Below the pieces are notes generated by a model that did not search any database, was not told the DNA's origin, and was given only the letters and a program-made list of their open reading frames with translations. From the NCBI GenBank assembly GCA_029864945.1, contig JAOTSL010000103.1, forward strand, positions 1-9,742: a stretch of DNA of 9,742 nucleotides. Direction: 5' to 3'. Made by a program: the position numbers and the translations under genes. Within the stretch, counting starts at the first letter, position 1; each line of letters opens with the position of its first letter. Source of the DNA: Gammaproteobacteria bacterium (GTDB lineage Bacteria; Pseudomonadota; Gammaproteobacteria; S012-40). Below are positions 6,650 through 9,742 of the stretch, piece after piece.

Positions 6650-6670
6650 ACGGCGAAAAACCTAAAACTT

Positions 6671-7849
6671 ATGACCAACAACATAATGAATACCTATGGC
6701 CGTCTCGATATCGCTTTTGAGCGAGGCGAAGGCGCATACTTGTGGGACACCAATAACAACAAGTATCTGGACGCACTCGGAGGCATCGCGGTTTGCGGCC
6801 TGGGTCATACTCATCCAGATATTAGTAAAGCTATTAGTGAACAAGCACATAAACTAATCCACACCTCAAACCTGTACCGTATTCCGGCACAAGAAAAACT
6901 GGCTACTCAGCTGTGCGAGTTATCGGGTATGGAATCTGTTTTTTTCAGCAACTCCGGCGCCGAAGCCAACGAAGCTGCGATAAAAATTGCACGTTTATTT
7001 GGCCACGACAAGGGCATTCATGATCCAATAATTATCGTCATGGAAACGAGCTTTCACGGCCGAACGCTTGCCACACTAACCGCCACCGGCAATCGCAAAA
7101 TACAGGCTGGGTTCGAGCCATTAGTACACGGTTTCGCACGCGTACCCTACAATGACATTGAGGCAATTCGTGCCGTTGCAAAAAACACAAAAAATGTCGT
7201 CGCGGTACTCGTTGAGCCAATTCAAGGTGAAGGTGGAATCAACATACCTGACAGCCAATATTTAAATGAGATTCGTTCGCTGTGTGACGAACACGACTGG
7301 CTAATGATGCTGGATGAAATTCAAACAGGCATGTGCCGAACAGGTCAGTGGTTTGCTCACCAGCACAACAACATCAAACCTGATGTAATGACGCTAGCAA
7401 AAAGCTTGGGCAATGGCTTTCCTATTGGTGCTTGCGTTGCCGGCTCAAAAGCCGCTAGCGTATTCAAACCTGGCAACCACGGGTCTACTTATGGTGGAAA
7501 CCCGCTTGCCTGCCATGTTGCATCAACGGTTATTGAAACCATGCAAAAAATCGGCGCAAATGAACTCGCACAAAACATGGGTAACTACATGCTTGATGAG
7601 TTCAAAACAAAACTCAAAAACCAGCCTGCCGTAACTGATGTTCGCGGCAAAGGCATGATGCTCGGCATCCAACTTGATCAACCCTGTGGTGAGCTGGTAG
7701 CAAATGCAGCTAAACAGGGGCTTTTAATTAATGTCGCATCTGAACGCGTTATACGATTACTACCGCCTTTAATTTTTGGCAAAACTGAAGCAGACACAAC
7801 AATAGACACTATCTGCAAATTAATAAATGAATTCACAACGAGAAAATAA
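6671..7849 (+). CDS. argD: Acetylornithine aminotransferase
   Basis: This 392-residue fold-type I, class III PLP enzyme converts N-acetylglutamate semialdehyde and glutamate to N-acetylornithine and 2-oxoglutarate in arginine synthesis; family members often also act in lysine synthesis. The start MNTYGRLDIAFERGEGAYLWD is typical of ArgD, as are YLDALGGIAVCGLGHTHP (32-49), the phosphate-loop SNSGAEANEAAIK (93-105), FHGRT (128-132), the cofactor aspartate D215 in MLDEIQTG, the Schiff-base lysine K244 in LAKSLGNGFPIG and GSTYGGNPLA (271-280). Length is normal. I use the first Met at 6671; a second at 6686 is also possible. Neither has a Shine-Dalgarno sequence. A strong hairpin ends about 29 bases upstream. 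argF follows after 7 bp, so the two are almost certainly co-transcribed. Succinylornithine or other ornithine-type transaminase activity is the main alternative, but the argF neighbour favours ArgD. Confidence 0.94.
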   Translation: MTNNIMNTYGRLDIAFERGEGAYLWDTNNNKYLDALGGIAVCGLGHTHPDISKAISEQAHKLIHTSNLYRIPAQEKLATQLCELSGMESVFFSNSGAEANEAAIKIARLFGHDKGIHDPIIIVMETSFHGRTLATLTATGNRKIQAGFEPLVHGFARVPYNDIEAIRAVAKNTKNVVAVLVEPIQGEGGINIPDSQYLNEIRSLCDEHDWLMMLDEIQTGMCRTGQWFAHQHNNIKPDVMTLAKSLGNGFPIGACVAGSKAASVFKPGNHGSTYGGNPLACHVASTVIETMQKIGANELAQNMGNYMLDEFKTKLKNQPAVTDVRGKGMMLGIQLDQPCGELVANAAKQGLLINVASERVIRLLPPLIFGKTEADTTIDTICKLINEFTTRK

Positions 7850-7856
7850 TAATAAT

Positions 7857-8765
7857 ATGTTGCGTCACTTTCTTACCTTAAATGATTTAACCAGCGATGA
7901 ATTGAGATCCATTATCTACCGCGCACAAGAGCTAAAGTCCATGCGCAACAATGGTGAAATTTACGAGCCACTAAAAAACAAAGTACTGGGAATGGTTTTC
8001 GAAAAATCATCAACCCGTACCCGCGTTTCGTTTGAAACCGGCATGATTCAATTTGGTGGCCAGGCAATTTTTTTATCACCACGTGACACTCAGTTAGGTC
8101 GCGGCGAACCGATTGAAGACTCTGCACGTGTGCTTTCGAGCATGGTCGACATCATCATGATTCGCACATTTGAACACAGCAAAATTGAAACTTTTGCAAA
8201 ATATTCATCCGTGCCCGTCATTAATGCGTTAACAGATATTTATCACCCTTGCCAGCTGTTAGCTGACATCCAAACTTTTGTCGAAAATCGCGGCGATATT
8301 CGCGGCAAAACAGTTACCTGGATTGGCGACGGCAATAACATGTGCCATTCATTTATTAACGCGGCAAAACAATTCGATTTTCAGTTAGTCATTTCAACGC
8401 CTGAAGGCTTTGAGCCAGACAAAGTCATTGTCGCGCACGGTGGAGATAATGTCAGACTCGAATCAGACCCGATGCAAGCAGCAAAAGACACCGACCTGGT
8501 TGTTACCGATGTATGGGCGAGCATGGGACAGGAAGAAGAACAGCGCCTGCGTGAATCCGCATTTGCAAATTACCAGGTTAACAGTCAAGTTATGTCACAG
8601 GCAAAACCGGATGCGCTATTTATGCATTGCCTTCCAGCTCATCGCGGCGAAGAAGTTACCGCCGACGTTATTGACGGCCCTCAAAGTGTCGTGTTTCAGG
8701 AAGCCGAAAATCGTTTACATTCCCAAAAGGCATTGCTGGAATTTTTAATGGGCAAAACGCCTTAA
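7857..8765 (+). CDS. argF: Ornithine carbamoyltransferase, anabolic type
   Basis: A 302-residue protein transfers the carbamoyl group from carbamoyl phosphate to ornithine, giving citrulline. The carbamoyl-phosphate loop STRTR is at 52-56, HPCQLLAD at 130-137, the ornithine-side DVWASMG at 218-224 and the catalytic HCLPAHRG at 257-264 with C258. I choose ATG 7857 (MLRHFLTLNDLTSDEL), which fits the family N-terminus. An in-frame ATG at 7827 would add ten asparagine-rich residues overlapping argD. Translation is probably coupled to argD, since the gap is 7 bp and the ribosome site is weak. The short length and lack of extra segments agree with the biosynthetic enzyme rather than the catabolic ArcB, and no arcA or arcC gene is nearby. 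Confidence 0.95.
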   Translation: MLRHFLTLNDLTSDELRSIIYRAQELKSMRNNGEIYEPLKNKVLGMVFEKSSTRTRVSFETGMIQFGGQAIFLSPRDTQLGRGEPIEDSARVLSSMVDIIMIRTFEHSKIETFAKYSSVPVINALTDIYHPCQLLADIQTFVENRGDIRGKTVTWIGDGNNMCHSFINAAKQFDFQLVISTPEGFEPDKVIVAHGGDNVRLESDPMQAAKDTDLVVTDVWASMGQEEEQRLRESAFANYQVNSQVMSQAKPDALFMHCLPAHRGEEVTADVIDGPQSVVFQEAENRLHSQKALLEFLMGKTP

Positions 8766-8778
8766 GCCCGGAAAACTC

Positions 8779-9742
8779 ATGACTGTACTACTTGAATTAA
8801 AAAACATCGAATGTCGATACGGCAACGACGTCGCCGTTAAAAATTTTTCCATGCGCGTACGTGAAGGCAACCTTGTTTGCCTGCTTGGACCCAGCGGTTG
8901 TGGAAAAAGCACTATTTTACGCGCAATAGCCGGACTCGAATCCATTCAAAGCGGAGAGATTATACTTTCCGGAAACAGCGTTTCCAGCAGCACTTCGACC
9001 GTTCCAGCAGAAAAACGACAACTTGGAATGGTCTTTCAGGACTACGCTTTATTCCCACACATGACGATAGAATCAAATATCTGTTTTGGCCTCCGCCAGG
9101 AATCTTCTGCAGAAAAAAGAAAATTAACCACAGAAATGATTGAAATCGTCGGGCTTCAAGGGTTAGAGCATCGATACCCTCACGAATTATCCGGCGGCCA
9201 GCAACAACGTGTCGCTCTGGCCAGAGCGTTAATCGTTAAACCAAAATTAATACTCATGGATGAACCGTTTTCAAATCTTGACGTAGAACTACGTGAACGG
9301 TTAAGTAATGAAGTTCGTTGCATTTTAAAAGATCAGGGTGTCACCGGTATTTTAGTCACCCATGATCAAGCTGAAGCATTTGCGGTCGCCGATATGATTG
9401 GCGTGCTGTATGACAATAAGCTCCAGCAATGGGATACCGCTTACAATTTATATCATGACCCAGCAAACCGGTTTGTGGCTGACTTCATAGGCCGAGGAAA
9501 ATTTCTACGCGGTATTATGCGATCACACGGCATGATTGAAACAGAGCTAGGCTCCTTTAGTGGTGACCGAGCATACGACTGGCCAACAGGTACAGAGGTT
9601 GACGTGCTTGTTAGGCCTGATGACGTACTACCTGATGAAAGCAGCTCATTGCGAGGTACAGTCACTCACAAGGCGTTTAAAGGCTCCGAGATCCTATATA
9701 CCGCCTCACTTGGTGAACACAGCGAGTTACTTTGCGCGTTCC
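8779..9742 (+). CDS. ATP-binding subunit of an FbpC/PotA-like ABC importer, C-terminus cut by the window edge
   Basis: From ATG 8779 the frame stays open for 321 codons to the right edge; relatives are about 350 residues, so roughly 30 are missing. The nucleotide-binding domain is complete: Walker A GPSGCGKST (37-45), Q-loop VFQDYALFPHM (85-95), signature LSGGQQQRVALARAL (137-151), Walker B LILMDEP (157-163), D-loop SNLD (165-168) and switch H195. After FVADFIGRGKFLRG comes a TOBE-type regulatory domain with the VRPDDV motif near residue 275. These traits place it with ferric-iron (FbpC/AfuC), spermidine or sulfate importers; the DYALFPHM loop and FIGRGKF junction favour the iron-type branch. 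It energises two membrane permeases with a periplasmic binding protein, none of which is in view. It starts 13 bases after argF with a weak GGA ribosome site, so it likely shares the argDF transcript. The substrate is not determined. Confidence 0.9.
   Translation, partial: MTVLLELKNIECRYGNDVAVKNFSMRVREGNLVCLLGPSGCGKSTILRAIAGLESIQSGEIILSGNSVSSSTSTVPAEKRQLGMVFQDYALFPHMTIESNICFGLRQESSAEKRKLTTEMIEIVGLQGLEHRYPHELSGGQQQRVALARALIVKPKLILMDEPFSNLDVELRERLSNEVRCILKDQGVTGILVTHDQAEAFAVADMIGVLYDNKLQQWDTAYNLYHDPANRFVADFIGRGKFLRGIMRSHGMIETELGSFSGDRAYDWPTGTEVDVLVRPDDVLPDESSSLRGTVTHKAFKGSEILYTASLGEHSELLCAF

Noticed and set aside
7827..7856. Upstream ATG extending ArgF by ten residues
   Set aside because: It would overlap argD and add an asparagine-rich tail not found in the family; ATG 7857 fits the known N-terminus.
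8877..9143. Plus-strand frame of 88 codons and the minus-strand frame at 9453-9665 within the ABC ATPase
   Set aside because: Both are alternative-frame shadows of the intact ATP-binding protein with all canonical motifs.
1872..9742. Iron-homeostasis island (grxD, sodB, FbpC-like ATPase)
   Set aside because: The three genes are on different transcripts and separated by unrelated genes, with no Fur-like box seen, so the theme is probably coincidental.

Overview
The window looks like chromosomal DNA from a gammaproteobacterium of moderate to low G+C content, probably marine and allied to Pseudomonas or the Cellvibrionales. The basis is protein flavour plus the order argF followed directly by an FbpC-type ABC ATPase, an arrangement I recall from Pseudomonas. 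This placement is inference. No tRNA, rRNA, CRISPR array, insertion sequence, integrase or phage gene is visible.

Left part (1-1719): an exported DUF547 protein runs leftward off the window edge. It is divergent from a two-gene rightward operon encoding an ECF sigma factor and a small zinc-binding (ZAS-type) anti-sigma factor. The 117-bp gap between the divergent genes holds a sigma70-like promoter and two possible ECF-type promoter matches facing each other, which suggests an autoregulated envelope or stress module with DUF547 as a candidate target. An AT-rich dyad and a strong rho-independent terminator, which mainly serves the leftward grxD gene, close this section.

Middle part (1810-5712), all leftward: hyuB (hydantoinase B/oxoprolinase family) is followed 27 bp later by an asparagine-synthetase-like protein, then by grxD (monothiol CGFS glutaredoxin). 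The synthetase resembles N-acetylglutaminylglutamine (NAGGN) amidotransferase much more than housekeeping AsnB. Its usual NAGGN partners (the dipeptide synthetase and the peptidase) are not here, and the usual HyuA partner of HyuB is not here either. The hyuB-asnO pair is the most unusual content of the window.

Right part (5859-9742), all rightward: sodB (iron superoxide dismutase), a 230-bp gap with two strong hairpins, then argD (acetylornithine aminotransferase), argF (ornithine carbamoyltransferase) 7 bp later, and the ATPase of an FbpC-like ferric-iron/spermidine-type ABC importer, cut by the right edge. ArgD makes ornithine precursors and ArgF converts ornithine to citrulline, so the pair covers consecutive parts of arginine synthesis. 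The ATPase probably rides on the same transcript.

Nothing in the window is a clearly new defence or mobile system. The points worth following are the orphan NAGGN-type amidotransferase with an orphan HyuB, the ECF/anti-sigma/DUF547 promoter layout, and the hairpin placed immediately before argD.
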